Below, in pieces: positions 37,738 through 46,908 of a DNA stretch of 53,912 nt. This stretch comes from Lactococcus cremoris subsp. cremoris NBRC 100676 (GTDB taxonomy: Bacteria > Bacillota > Bacilli > Lactobacillales > Streptococcaceae). How positions within the stretch are numbered: the first letter of the stretch is position 1; each line of letters begins with the position of its first letter. Under the pieces are notes generated by a model that was given only the letters and a program-made list of their open reading frames with translations, did no database searches and was not told where the DNA came from. Both the position numbers and the translations under genes were made by a program. The stretch lies in NCBI RefSeq assembly GCF_001591705.1, contig NZ_BCVK01000008.1:1-53912 (forward strand). Reading direction: 5' to 3'.

Positions 37738-38395
37738 AGCCACTTCCTCTTTTTGTCATTATATGTTTATCAAATTCAACTTCTCCAAGCTTTTTACGCA
37801 AACGAGTCATTTTTACATTCAAAGTATTAGCATCGATAAACTCATCTGTTTGCCATAATTCTTGTAAAATTTTCTCTTTAGTAACTACCTCGCCGTTAGC
37901 ACGGAACAATAGGGTTAAAATTTTATTTTCAGAACTGGTCAGTTCAACTTCTTGTCTTTCAGAATTTTGGGTTAAGCTCAAAGTATTTTCAGACAAAACA
38001 AATCCTGCAAACTCTAATTTTTCAATTCCAGAAAAAGAATAACTTCTGTGTAAGAGTGCTTTGATTTTAGCGCTTAAAATTTCCAGAGAGAAAGGTTTTG
38101 TCACAAAATCATCTGCACCTTGATTCATAGCTGTTACTTGATTCATGTCATCTGAAGCAGATGATATAAAGATAATGGGAATTTGGGAAAGTTTTCTTAA
38201 TTCGTTGGTCCAATAAAATCCGCTATAAAAAGGTAGTCCGATATCCATCAGCACTAAATCTGCTTCAAACTCCATAATTTCTTGTTTAACTGCTCGAAAA
38301 TTAGAGACACTTCTTACTTGAAACTCTTTTTCCAAGGCAATCTTAATTGCTTTTACAATAATTTCATCATCTTCTACTATAAATATTTTAGTCAT
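37724..38395 (-). CDS. OmpR-family response regulator
   Basis: The receiver domain has acidic pocket EDDE, phosphoacceptor in VLMDIGLP, Thr/Ser in FISSA and Lys in FVTKPFSLEIL. The winged-helix DNA-binding domain covers about 125-223 (LTSSENKILTLLF, NTLNVKMTRLRKKLG). It has 223 residues and is intact, while its kinase partner is broken, so it may act unphosphorylated or be phosphorylated by another donor. Context suggests an LlrG/BceR-like regulator of the nearby ABC transporter. Confidence 0.93.
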   Translation of the reverse strand: MTKIFIVEDDEIIVKAIKIALEKEFQVRSVSNFRAVKQEIMEFEADLVLMDIGLPFYSGFYWTNELRKLSQIPIIFISSASDDMNQVTAMNQGADDFVTKPFSLEILSAKIKALLHRSYSFSGIEKLEFAGFVLSENTLSLTQNSERQEVELTSSENKILTLLFRANGEVVTKEKILQELWQTDEFIDANTLNVKMTRLRKKLGEVEFDKHIMTKRGSGYALV

Positions 38396-38397
38396 AT

Positions 38398-39462
38398 TTA
38401 TTCCTTTCCTGTTTTCAATTTTGCTACGATTTGAGTATCGCTCACTCTTTCATACCAGAGTTTTCTTGTTTTCGAGAGAAAAGCAATTAAAACATCCAGT
38501 AATGGCAAAAGACTTAATCCTAAAAAGAGTAAGATAAGTAAAAAGTTTTGAGCCAATTGGTCCTCAGCTATCGTTCCTGAACGTTGGAGAAAGAATCCTG
38601 AAGCGATAATCAAAGCAAAATTCCCAAATGATAAAAACTGACGTAAAGCAATTCTAAATCGATTTTTACCTTTAATTTGTATTCTTAATAATAATTGCCC
38701 CGGAGTTGCCTTAAGAGCTATCGGAACAATTCCTAAAATTAGTAATTCTGAATAATAGCCAGTCGGAAGAAATAGACTTCCAATAATAAAGACAAGAACC
38801 ATATCAACTAAAAAGGCAATAAAACGTCTTGAAAGACTGACTCTTGAACTTTCAACCTTAGTTGCATCCAAATCTGGTAAAAATCGACTAAAAATGACCG
38901 CAATTCCAAACCCAATTAAACTTCCAAGCGTATTAATCATTAGATCATCAACATCAAACAAACGATAAGGACGAGGATAGAGTCCAAAAAGTGCTGAACG
39001 TTGAATAAGTTCAAAAGATAAAGTCAATAAAAAACTTAATATAAAAGTTTGTTTAAACGAACGTTTAAAGAGATATTTCAAATAAAATCCAAAAGGTAAT
39101 GTCAAAAGCAAATTAAAGAAGGGTTGAATGAATGTTGAATCTTTTAGAGCTAAAATCCAAGTTGATGGTTCATTTATCCTAAAAGGACTGTATAAAATAA
39201 ACTGGTGAATAAATTCAAAAGGAACTAAATTTTGTTTTGGACCTGTCATTTGAGCAACTTCGTTAACAGGAGGAAGAGGGAAAATTGTCATCGCATAGGC
39301 ACAAATCAAATAAAGAATAAAAGAAAAGTTAACAAAAAAGCGCCAGAAATTAATTCTACCATAACGGCGATACTGAACAATCAAATATGGAATTAAAGAT
39401 AAAAATAGGAAAATGAAAAAGAGTAAAACTCCAATTTGAATAGAATGCAGATAAGTCCTCAT
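38398..39462 (-). CDS. VanZ-RDD domain membrane protein
   Basis: This fusion has an N-terminal VanZ-like domain (about 1-190, with TIFPLPP, FNLLLTLPFGFYLKYLF and FDVDDLMINTLGSLIGFGI) and a C-terminal RDD domain (about 205-345, SRRFIAFLVDMVLVFIIG). VanZ proteins are linked to low-level teicoplanin or lipoglycopeptide resistance; RDD domains occur in transporters and envelope proteins. It has 354 residues and sits between the transporter and the two-component genes, which fits envelope defence. Its reaction is unknown. Confidence 0.85.
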   Translation of the reverse strand: MRTYLHSIQIGVLLFFIFLFLSLIPYLIVQYRRYGRINFWRFFVNFSFILYLICAYAMTIFPLPPVNEVAQMTGPKQNLVPFEFIHQFILYSPFRINEPSTWILALKDSTFIQPFFNLLLTLPFGFYLKYLFKRSFKQTFILSFLLTLSFELIQRSALFGLYPRPYRLFDVDDLMINTLGSLIGFGIAVIFSRFLPDLDATKVESSRVSLSRRFIAFLVDMVLVFIIGSLFLPTGYYSELLILGIVPIALKATPGQLLLRIQIKGKNRFRIALRQFLSFGNFALIIASGFFLQRSGTIAEDQLAQNFLLILLFLGLSLLPLLDVLIAFLSKTRKLWYERVSDTQIVAKLKTGKE

Positions 39463-39617
39463 GGTTTCCCTTCGTTAAAAATGACTTCTTAGGTGTTAGT
39501 CAAAAAGTCCTTGATTATATATTTATTTTATTATATCAAAAGTAGCCCTCTTTTGTAGCTATTTCCTTCTCTTTCTTTTTTCCCTTCTAAAAATTTTTTT
39601 ATTAAAAAAAAATAAAA

Positions 39618-39640
39618 AAGAGACATTTAAAATGTCTCCT
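39618..39640 (-). terminator. Terminator of the Bce-type transporter genes
   Basis: GAGACATTT/AAATGTCTC (39620-39628/39630-39638) followed by a long T-run on the minus strand, past the permease stop. Confidence 0.85.
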
Positions 39641-39648
39641 TTAATATT

Positions 39649-41658
39649 TTATCTTTCAACAATCTTATAATAAACACGACTTGTCGCTTTATAAATAAGA
39701 TAATAAATCAAAGCAAGAATCGCAATGGTTCCTAATGAAATTGTCAGAATAGCCGAACGGTCATTAATATCGAACAACATGATTATTTTCTCAACCATGA
39801 GATAAGTACCTGCAAAGTGGCAGATTGTAATCACTAATGGAAGGAAGAAAATCATACGAACTTGTGATTTTATTGTTTTTTGTACTTCTTCTTTTGAGAG
39901 TCCAACTTCTTGTAAAATCTTGAATGATCGTTTGTCTTGTGCACCCTCAGAAAGTTGTTTGTAGTAAATGATGAGAGCCGCCCCAAGAATAAAGCTAATT
40001 CCTAGAACAAATCCAACAAAGACTAAACCTCCAACTTGAGCACGTTGGTCTTGCAAAGCTTCACTACGATAAGAGATTGTTAAATCTTTATTATCATTAA
40101 ACTCCTCTTTGAAAGCCTTAGTAAATCTTTTTTCATCAACGGGTTTAATATCAAAAATAATTGATGTTGAAGCAAGATTTGAAAATCCTTGCCCGGCACT
40201 AATTACTTTATTATAATTAGCAAGCGCCTTTTCAAAGGCTTGGTCATTAGCAAAGACAATCATCATCACTTTAGATGAAAGAGTTGTAACGCTACTTGCA
40301 GGAAAGTCTTTAACCGTTTTAAGGGTATCTTTAACTTGGTAATTATCACCATACCATTGAAGTGACTGCAATTGGTTCTCTGAGGTTTTATTTTTATTAT
40401 TTTTAGCTAAATTTACAACTAAAACTTGGTCATCTTTTAAAGTAGGAATATCTTTATTTCCTAAAGATTTTAGGGTTTGAGCAGTGGTTAAAGTTGCATA
40501 GTAAGTACTCTTGTCAAACATAACCCCTTGTTTAGTTGATGTAGCAAATTTATCATTAGATGTTTCTTGTCTGTCTACTGCTAAATCTTGGACAAAATAT
40601 AGATCAGAAATATTTTTTATATCTATCTTTTTACTGTCTGCAGCGCTCTTAATCCGTTCAATATCCTCTTGTCTGTTTTCATTTGATGCAACAGTGAAGA
40701 CTTGAGCTTCTCTTGTATAAAATGTTTTAACTACATTTTCTGTTCCAAGGAAAACTCCCAAGCTGATAACGACTGTTACAATAGTCATCGATAACAAGAT
40801 AGTGATATTTCCAAGCCCAACAGCATTGGCTTTCATTCGGTAAAGCATTGAGCTCGTTGTGATGAAATTATTTGGTTTATAATAACTTGCGCGTTTTTTC
40901 TTTAATTTCAGGTACCACACAGTGAAACTGATATAGAAAAGGTAAGTTCCAAAGATTACAAGTAAAACAGCAATAAAGAATTTCATTAGGGCTGAAATAG
41001 GGTTATCGACAGTTAAGGCTATGTAATAACCAGCAGCCAAAAGAATTACCACAGCTATTGCAAAAAATAGATTTGATTTTGGTTCTTTTTCCCCTTTAGA
41101 TTCTTCTCTTAAAAGGTCTAAACTTGAAGAGCGCCAGATAATCCAAATACCAATCATCATTAAGACTAAAAAGAAAATAAGAAAGAGAAAAGCAAGTAAG
41201 ATAATCGCCGTAGGACTAATGACTAGATTAAAATAATTTCCACCAATCATATTTACAAAAATCAAAAATAAAAATTTTGAAAACACAATCCCACAAACTG
41301 TTCCAGCAATTAAAGTAATGATATAACTTAAAATCAATTCTAAAAAGGCTACACCAACAATTCTCGTTTTACCAAAACCAAGAATATCATAGAGTCCAAA
41401 TTCTCGTGAACGTTGAGTTTGAAGGAAACGATAACTATAGATTAGAATAAGTACTGCAAAAATAGATAAAACAATTAAGGCAAAGCCCATAATTTGCGAA
41501 AGGGCTTCTCCTCCTTTCAACTTATGAATTGAAGGAGATAAAGCGATGGATGCAGTAACGAAAATCATTACAAACATCGTGATTGAGGCCATTAAAAATG
41601 GAGCAAAGCTTTTAAAACCTTTTTTAATATTATTGGCCGCAAGCTTTAAACTAAGCAT
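39649..41658 (-). CDS. ysaB: Bce-type ABC transporter permease (YsaB-like)
   Basis: A 669-residue FtsX-like permease with ten expected membrane spans and a large extracellular domain between spans VII and VIII (about 300-530), the layout of peptide-antibiotic sensing and detoxification transporters such as BceB. In L. lactis YsaCB has been linked to nisin and bacitracin response. It overlaps the ATPase gene by 8 bases. The sensor kinase expected to partner with it is broken in this window. Confidence 0.88.
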   Translation of the reverse strand: MLSLKLAANNIKKGFKSFAPFLMASITMFVMIFVTASIALSPSIHKLKGGEALSQIMGFALIVLSIFAVLILIYSYRFLQTQRSREFGLYDILGFGKTRIVGVAFLELILSYIITLIAGTVCGIVFSKFLFLIFVNMIGGNYFNLVISPTAIILLAFLFLIFFLVLMMIGIWIIWRSSSLDLLREESKGEKEPKSNLFFAIAVVILLAAGYYIALTVDNPISALMKFFIAVLLVIFGTYLFYISFTVWYLKLKKKRASYYKPNNFITTSSMLYRMKANAVGLGNITILLSMTIVTVVISLGVFLGTENVVKTFYTREAQVFTVASNENRQEDIERIKSAADSKKIDIKNISDLYFVQDLAVDRQETSNDKFATSTKQGVMFDKSTYYATLTTAQTLKSLGNKDIPTLKDDQVLVVNLAKNNKNKTSENQLQSLQWYGDNYQVKDTLKTVKDFPASSVTTLSSKVMMIVFANDQAFEKALANYNKVISAGQGFSNLASTSIIFDIKPVDEKRFTKAFKEEFNDNKDLTISYRSEALQDQRAQVGGLVFVGFVLGISFILGAALIIYYKQLSEGAQDKRSFKILQEVGLSKEEVQKTIKSQVRMIFFLPLVITICHFAGTYLMVEKIIMLFDINDRSAILTISLGTIAILALIYYLIYKATSRVYYKIVER

Positions 41659-42430
41659 TTAATGATCCCTCCTCTTCTTCTGAGGTCCCTAGGAATGCGG
41701 TCATTGAAAGTGTGATTTCTTTGGCAAACTCAATAGAGGTTTTTTCACCACGATAGAGCTGATGATAGAGAACACCATCTTTGATAAAAAGAACACGTTT
41801 AGCATGACTCGCAGCTAAGCTTGAGTGAGTTACCATGATAATGGTTTGACCACTGTCATTAATTTCCTCAAAAAGATTGAGCAAATCTTCTGAGTTTTTG
41901 AAGTCCAAAGCCGCTGTAGGTTCATCGGCAAGTACTAAATCAGGTTGACTTATCAATGCCCGAGCCACAGCTACACGTTGTTTTTGACCACCTGAAAGCT
42001 CAAAAGGTTGTTTTTCTAAGAGATTTTCAATATTAAGTTTTGGTGCGAGAACTTTTAGTCTACTTTTCATCAATTCTACGCTTGATTTAGATAAAACAAG
42101 TGGGAGATAAATATTATCTCTTACATTAAGCGTGTCTAATAGGTTAAAATCTTGGAATACAAAACCTAGATGGTCACGTCTGAATGCGGAAATTTCTTTA
42201 TCTTTAATGGCTGTAATGTCTTCTTTATTTAAAAGAACTTGTCCAGAAGTTGGTTTTTCTAGGGTTGATAAGATATTCAGCAAGGTCGTCTTACCTGAAC
42301 CAGATTCTCCCATTATCGCGATATATTCGCCTTCCTCTACTCCAAAATCAATGTCAACTAGAGCAGTTGTTTCTTCTTTTGAAAATCTTGTTTTAAAAAC
42401 TTTTTTGAGATGTTTTACTTCGAGTAACAT
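41651..42430 (-). CDS. ysaC: Bce-type ABC transporter ATPase (YsaC-like)
   Basis: The ATPase partner of the FtsX-like permease has 259 residues. Walker A is GESGSGKTT, signature [16 protein letters not shown], Walker B LVLADEPTAALD and the switch His in IIMVTHSSLA. It belongs to the MacB/BceA group. The ATG follows TAGGAGA. It is preceded by a small membrane-peptide gene 14 bases upstream, in the same operon. Confidence 0.9.
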   Translation of the reverse strand: MLLEVKHLKKVFKTRFSKEETTALVDIDFGVEEGEYIAIMGESGSGKTTLLNILSTLEKPTSGQVLLNKEDITAIKDKEISAFRRDHLGFVFQDFNLLDTLNVRDNIYLPLVLSKSSVELMKSRLKVLAPKLNIENLLEKQPFELSGGQKQRVAVARALISQPDLVLADEPTAALDFKNSEDLLNLFEEINDSGQTIIMVTHSSLAASHAKRVLFIKDGVLYHQLYRGEKTSIEFAKEITLSMTAFLGTSEEEEGSLNA

Positions 42431-42444
42431 ATTTTCTCCTATAC

Positions 42445-42588
42445 TTATCTTTCTGTTTGATTGCTTTCGTTTAATTTAGCTAGACGTGCTCTCATAGTCT
42501 TCATCGTATAAAGTAAGCAAGAGCCCATTAACGTGGCAAGTATTACTGTAATTGTCATTAGCGCAAGGTTGATTTGTAAAAATGTCAT
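42445..42588 (-). CDS. 47-residue single-span membrane peptide
   Basis: The frame begins MTFLQINLALMTITVILA, continues as one hydrophobic helix to about residue 28, then turns basic (KTMRARLAKLN) and ends NESNQTER. AGGAGA lies 7 bases before the ATG, which makes translation likely. It is followed after 14 bases by the ATPase gene. It may be an accessory subunit of the transporter; L. lactis literature describes a ysaDCB operon, but I cannot confirm this is that first gene. Confidence 0.75.
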   Translation of the reverse strand: MTFLQINLALMTITVILATLMGSCLLYTMKTMRARLAKLNESNQTER

Positions 42589-42624
42589 GGTTCTTTCTCC
42601 TACTTTCTTTTTGACTTTTTAGGT

Positions 42625-42981
42625 TTATGAGTTGCTATTAATTTTCTTGAGTGCTTCCTTAGGAACTTCTGCTTTTTTTACTTCTTCCCATGAAGTGACT
42701 CCTTTAACGGAATTAACTGTTAATTCTAAATAAGCTTCTTTACGAAGATTATGGTCTGCCGTAAATTCAACTTTCTTTTCTTTACCGTCTTTTTTATAAG
42801 AATTCATTTGATATGAATATCTTGTATATTTTTGACCATTTGCTGTATCCTGTTGTTCTTTTCCGTCTTTGGTAATTTGTACATAATAAGTTCCACCGCC
42901 GTAGCTGACTTTATAACAAGCAAATCCTGCTCCACCGACTACTAAGATGAGTGCGATTATTCCAAAAAGTATTTTTTTCAT
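42625..42981 (-). CDS. YxeA-family (DUF1093) secreted or lipid-anchored small protein
   Basis: A 118-residue protein with an N-terminal hydrophobic segment (KKILFGIIALILVVGGAGFA), then YYVQITKDGKEQQDTANGQKY and a compact basic domain, matching the YxeA family of Firmicutes. I chose the ATG at 42981 because AAGGAGA precedes it; an upstream ATG adds 11 residues without a ribosome site. YxeA-like genes often lie by Bce-type transporters. Function is unknown. Confidence 0.8.
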   Translation of the reverse strand: MKKILFGIIALILVVGGAGFACYKVSYGGGTYYVQITKDGKEQQDTANGQKYTRYSYQMNSYKKDGKEKKVEFTADHNLRKEAYLELTVNSVKGVTSWEEVKKAEVPKEALKKINSNS

Positions 42982-43074
42982 TGTGTTCTCCTTATGTTTT
43001 CTTGATAAATTCATTGTAACAAGAAATTTCGGTCTGAAAACTTACAAATTCGTAAGTTACTTTTTTTGAATACA

Positions 43075-43097
43075 AAAAAAGCCTTAATCGGCTTTTT
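43075..43097 (-). terminator. aroC terminator
   Basis: AAAAAGCC/GGCTTTTT (43076-43083/43090-43097) with a 6-base loop, just past the aroC stop. Confidence 0.85.
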
Positions 43098-43102
43098 AAT
43101 TT

Positions 43103-44269
43103 TTAGTATTCTGATAAACGTTTTTTGTAGTCAACCAGTGCTTTTTTCAACTCATTGATGGTATCAGAATTGAACTTGTCACAAATTTCTTGAGCTACGA
43201 CCGTTGCAACGACATTTTCCATTACCACACCTGCAGCAGGAAGTGCGGTTGGATCAGAACGCTCGACACTAGCTTTGTAAGGTTCGTGGCTTTCAGTATC
43301 AATAGACATCAGTGGTTTGTAGAGCGTCGGGATAGGTTTCATCACTCCACGAACAATGAGCTGTTCGCCATTTGTCATTCCACCTTCAAATCCACCTAAT
43401 TGATTGCTTGAACGAGTATAGCCTTTGTTTTCAGACCAGATAATTTCATCCATTACTTGACTTCCTGGACGTTTTCCTGCTTCAAATCCAAGTCCAAATT
43501 CAACCCCTTTAAAGGCATTAATGGAAACGACTGCACCAGCAATTTTGGCATCAAGTTTTCTGTCATATTGTACGTAAGAACCAAGTCCAGCAGGAACTCC
43601 TTCGACTCTGGTCTCAATGATTCCACCAATTGTATCGCCTGCTTTTTTGATTTGGTCAATGTAAGTCCGTAAGTCTTCAGCCTGACTTTCATCAAAGATA
43701 GATAAATCACTGCGGCCAGCAGTTTCGCGAATTTCTTGAACACTTAAGTGTTCTGGACTTGAAATTTCTCTTCTACCAAAGTTGACCACATGGTTGGCTA
43801 CTTCGATTTCTAATTCATGAAGAAGTTTTTTAGCTACAGCTCCAACCGCAACACGCATTGTTGTTTCACGCGCAGATGAGCGTTCTAAAACATTTCGTAA
43901 GTCTTCAAATTCATATTTCATTCCACCAACTAAATCAGCATGTCCAGGACGTGGTTTAGTCAAACGGCGTTGTTTTTTGATCTTATCTTCAACATCTTGG
44001 GCTGCCATAATTTGTTCCCAATTTTTAAAATCACGGTTTGTCACGTTGAGCGTAATCGGGCTACCAATTGTTTTTCCATGACGAACTCCAGAGGTAATTT
44101 CAACTTGGTCAGACTCAATTTTCATACGTCCACCACGTCCATAGCCTCCTTGGCGACGTTTTAGTTCAATATTAATATCTTCCGCTGACAAAGAAAGTCC
44201 AGCTGGTACTCCTTCAATAATTGCTGTAAGTCTTGGTCCGTGGGATTCTCCCGCTGTAAAGTAACGCAT
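43103..44269 (-). CDS. aroC: Chorismate synthase
   Basis: It makes chorismate from EPSP using reduced FMN. The signatures [61 protein letters not shown] and [13 protein letters not shown] are all present. It has 388 residues. AGGAGGT sits before the ATG. In this window it is separated from tyrA by the envelope-stress module, with a terminator between. Confidence 0.96.
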   Translation of the reverse strand: MRYFTAGESHGPRLTAIIEGVPAGLSLSAEDINIELKRRQGGYGRGGRMKIESDQVEITSGVRHGKTIGSPITLNVTNRDFKNWEQIMAAQDVEDKIKKQRRLTKPRPGHADLVGGMKYEFEDLRNVLERSSARETTMRVAVGAVAKKLLHELEIEVANHVVNFGRREISSPEHLSVQEIRETAGRSDLSIFDESQAEDLRTYIDQIKKAGDTIGGIIETRVEGVPAGLGSYVQYDRKLDAKIAGAVVSINAFKGVEFGLGFEAGKRPGSQVMDEIIWSENKGYTRSSNQLGGFEGGMTNGEQLIVRGVMKPIPTLYKPLMSIDTESHEPYKASVERSDPTALPAAGVVMENVVATVVAQEICDKFNSDTINELKKALVDYKKRLSEY

Positions 44270-44299
44270 ATTATACCTCCAATTATAGTAATTTATCTT

Positions 44300-44896
44300 T
44301 TATTTTCTTTCAAAAATTTTAATAATATCTGTCAATTTTTTTATTTCTTGTGAATTTGCTGACGAAAGAAAATTGATTGAGCCAAGACCGCTATTATGCG
44401 CGGCTTCAATATCCAATTTTCGGTCACCAATATTGTAGGTTTCATCAGTCTTTAAATTATATTTTTTAACTAAGTAATTGATTGCCTCAGGATTTGGTTT
44501 TCTTTTAAAATTATTTTCAGAGGTAACAACTTCCAAAAAATAGGACGAAATTCCAAGTTGTTTGAGCAAATCAAAGGAATTTTTGCCTTTGTGAGTATAA
44601 ATGAAGTTTTGAATGTTTTCTTTTTGAGTCCAGTCCAAAACTTCTTTAGCACCTACCATTAATTTTATTTTGTCATTTTTAGATGTCGAATTATTTGTGA
44701 AATCTTCTTTGATTTTTTCAAAAGAAACAGCTTGTTTTTCGAGTAATGAATTAACTGATTCTTCCTTTATAAAATTATATACTGTTTGCCGGTCAAATGG
44801 TAGCTTAAAGTTTGCAAATGACTCTGACAAAGCTTCTAAAAAAACATCATAACTATCAATTAGTGTTCCGTCTAAATCCCAAATAAATGTCGTCAT
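44300..44896 (-). CDS. HAD family hydrolase
   Basis: A 198-residue phosphatase-like protein: motif I WDLDGTLIDSYDVF, motif II in FIYTHKGK, the Lys in KRKPNPEA and motif IV NIGDRKLDIEAAHNSG. It has a short helical cap domain, as in the phosphoglycolate phosphatase group. The substrate is unknown. GGAGGT overlaps the end of the upstream DUF1054 gene. Confidence 0.9.
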   Translation of the reverse strand: MTTFIWDLDGTLIDSYDVFLEALSESFANFKLPFDRQTVYNFIKEESVNSLLEKQAVSFEKIKEDFTNNSTSKNDKIKLMVGAKEVLDWTQKENIQNFIYTHKGKNSFDLLKQLGISSYFLEVVTSENNFKRKPNPEAINYLVKKYNLKTDETYNIGDRKLDIEAAHNSGLGSINFLSSANSQEIKKLTDIIKIFERK

Positions 44897-44900
44897 TAGA

Positions 44901-45500
44901 TTAAACCTCCATTAACTTTTGATAAATCGGTAAAAGTTGGTCAATTGTTTCTAACATTTCTGCTAAGATTTTGGAATCTTCTTTGCCATCAAATCGTTCT
45001 TTAGACCAAAGACGTCCAATTTCTAATTCTGATTTTTTTACTTTCCCTAAACGCTCAGCTGCTTCTGAAAATGCTGACAGAGGGAAAACTTCTGCTTTTG
45101 TATGGTCTTTTGAGATTATAAAATCTTCTGTCAACATTTTTTCTACTGACAGATTGGTCAGTAATTCAGCGTATTCTTTTTGCTTTTTAGGTTGGTCAAT
45201 CATTGATAAATAAATAAAAACATAATCTTCCCAGATTCCTAATTGGAAATGGGCTTCCATTTTATAACCACGAGCTTTAGTTGAAATTGCTGACCAAGTA
45301 TTTTCTGGAGCATTCGCTGTTCTTCTACGATGTTGAGCAATATGAAAGTAAAATTCTTGATTTGAAATTTTTGCTGACAGTTTTGTCAATAACTTTTGCC
45401 CAATTTCCGAAAAAACAGGCTGAATTTCCGAACGAATTTCGGCCATTCTAGCTTCCAAGCCATCTATACTAAAAATTTCAAATGATTTTTGAGTAAACAT
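44901..45500 (-). CDS. DUF1054 (UPF0637, YktB-like) family protein
   Basis: A 199-residue soluble protein with the family features: [37 protein letters not shown] and [19 protein letters not shown]. No reaction is known. Its only ribosome-site candidate, TTGGGGA, lies about 14 bases before the ATG, so initiation is probably weak. Two stretches encode LLTKLSAKI and [10 protein letters not shown], both built on TTA/TTG-ACT palindromic motifs like the intergenic repeats. Confidence 0.85.
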   Translation of the reverse strand: MFTQKSFEIFSIDGLEARMAEIRSEIQPVFSEIGQKLLTKLSAKISNQEFYFHIAQHRRRTANAPENTWSAISTKARGYKMEAHFQLGIWEDYVFIYLSMIDQPKKQKEYAELLTNLSVEKMLTEDFIISKDHTKAEVFPLSAFSEAAERLGKVKKSELEIGRLWSKERFDGKEDSKILAEMLETIDQLLPIYQKLMEV

Positions 45501-45529
45501 TTTTTATTGATTATCCCCAATTTTTTCTA

Positions 45530-45865
45530 AGTTCTTTTATAAGTATCACTGCTTATATCACGCTAGCTATGCTGTCCACACCAGAGGTATCCATGCTCAC
45601 TAAGTGACTAAAGTCACAAGTCGCAATGGTTCTCGCTAAGTCGCTAAAACGACAAGTCGAGTCGCAAGCGTGAAGGATCAGCACGGAAGTCGTTATGGCG
45701 AACTTCCTAGAAACCTTATTACTCACTCAGCGGAAAATTATCGTTTCTAGGTGGAGCAACTAGCATATCTGTAAGCCAGTAAACTGGCAACAGCTATCCT
45801 ACGCTTCATTCGGCCATAATAGGAGTAGGAAGTTAGTGAGCGTGAAGCCCTGTTCCATATTACTA
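45530..45865. repeat. Hairpin-repeat block between the DMT transporter and DUF1054 genes
   Basis: This ~335-base non-coding stretch holds GTGAC-TAAA-GTCAC (45604-45617), GTCG/CGAC with a CTAAAA loop and outer CTCG/CGAG (45632-45660), a 9-bp CCTAGAAAC/GTTTCTAGG pair around 28 bases (about 45706-45751), GGAAGT/ACTTCC (about 45685-45707), and a full unit GCATA-CTGT-GCCAG-TAAA-CTGGC-ACAG-TATCC (45763-45800). The last unit matches the core of the ~80-nt repeats with different stem bases. No reading frame fits. It may be a structured RNA or a nest of small mobile hairpins. Confidence 0.75.
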
Positions 45866-45871
45866 GCTACA

Positions 45872-46795
45872 TTATAAAAATTTAATAAATACAATTCCTG
45901 CTAACATGACCAAAATTCCAATCACTTGCCAGACTTGAATTTGATATTTATTTGAACGCCACCAGCCAAATTGTTGAACAAGCATACTGCCGAGAATTTG
46001 TCCGATTAAGCCCATCATAATTGTTAAACCGGCTCCGATTTGTGGAACAGCAACTACTGTTGCAAAGACAACTGAAGCCCCTAAAAATCCACCAATTCCA
46101 TTCCATGGTTTTGCTTTTTTCAAATCTGAAATTTTCGGCAATCGGCGGTCTACAAAAAGTGACACAATGAAAATGGCTAAAAATCCGATAAGAAAAGAAA
46201 CAAAAGCTGCCTGTGCGATATTTTCAAGCAAGACTCCTAGTCTGCCATTAATGGCTTGTTGTGCAGCTGACATTGCTCCGGCGATGACTGCCCAAATTCG
46301 CCAACCCAGCAAATTACCTTTTGGCTTTTCGGCTTCTTTTTCTTTTAAATTTGGTAGAACAACCGCAATAATGACCCCAATTAAAGTAATAACAATTCCC
46401 ATAAAACGCATCAAAGTCATTGGAAGTTGCATCGCGTGAAACCAACCAAAAGAATCAATGAGTGTCCCCATCAATATTTGGCCCAAGATTGGCAAAATTA
46501 CGGTTTGAACAGCCCCTAATCTAGGAAATAATAAGACATTGGAAGTCAGAAATATTCCGCCAAAAATCCCTCCAATCCAGAGCCAAGCTGGGTGACTGCT
46601 GACAAATTGAAAACTTGGAAAAAGTTCTTGTGTCGTGACTAAAGTAATGATTCCTAAAAAAATTGAACCCACAAAATTGGAAATGCCCGAAGCTAAAAAT
46701 GGTGAGCCCACAATTTTGCGTAAATCAGCATTGATTGGATTTTGATTAGCAAGTAAAAATCCACCAACTAAAGCAAAAGCTAGGTAAATATACAT
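45872..46795 (-). CDS. DMT-superfamily (DUF606/YdcZ) membrane transporter
   Basis: A 307-residue protein with about ten membrane spans arranged as two related halves, each opening with a GGFLLANQNPINADLRK or GAMSAAQQAINGRLG motif, the hallmark of the duplicated DUF606 family. Substrate is unknown. AAGGAGA precedes the ATG. Downstream lies the hairpin-repeat block. Confidence 0.88.
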   Translation of the reverse strand: MYIYLAFALVGGFLLANQNPINADLRKIVGSPFLASGISNFVGSIFLGIITLVTTQELFPSFQFVSSHPAWLWIGGIFGGIFLTSNVLLFPRLGAVQTVILPILGQILMGTLIDSFGWFHAMQLPMTLMRFMGIVITLIGVIIAVVLPNLKEKEAEKPKGNLLGWRIWAVIAGAMSAAQQAINGRLGVLLENIAQAAFVSFLIGFLAIFIVSLFVDRRLPKISDLKKAKPWNGIGGFLGASVVFATVVAVPQIGAGLTIMMGLIGQILGSMLVQQFGWWRSNKYQIQVWQVIGILVMLAGIVFIKFL

Positions 46796-46908
46796 CGTTT
46801 CTCCTTATAATTAAGTATTTTAACAGCTTTTTTATCTAAGCTGGGAGTTTTTCAATGCTACCACATTTTATATTTTTTAGAAAGATTTTCTCTTTCAATC
46901 GAATCAAC

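Noticed and set aside
45530-45865. CRISPR array or known structural RNA (RNase P, tmRNA, 6S)
   Set aside because: Repeats vary in sequence and spacing and there are no unique spacers. I could not find the conserved core words of RNase P RNA or a tmRNA tag frame.
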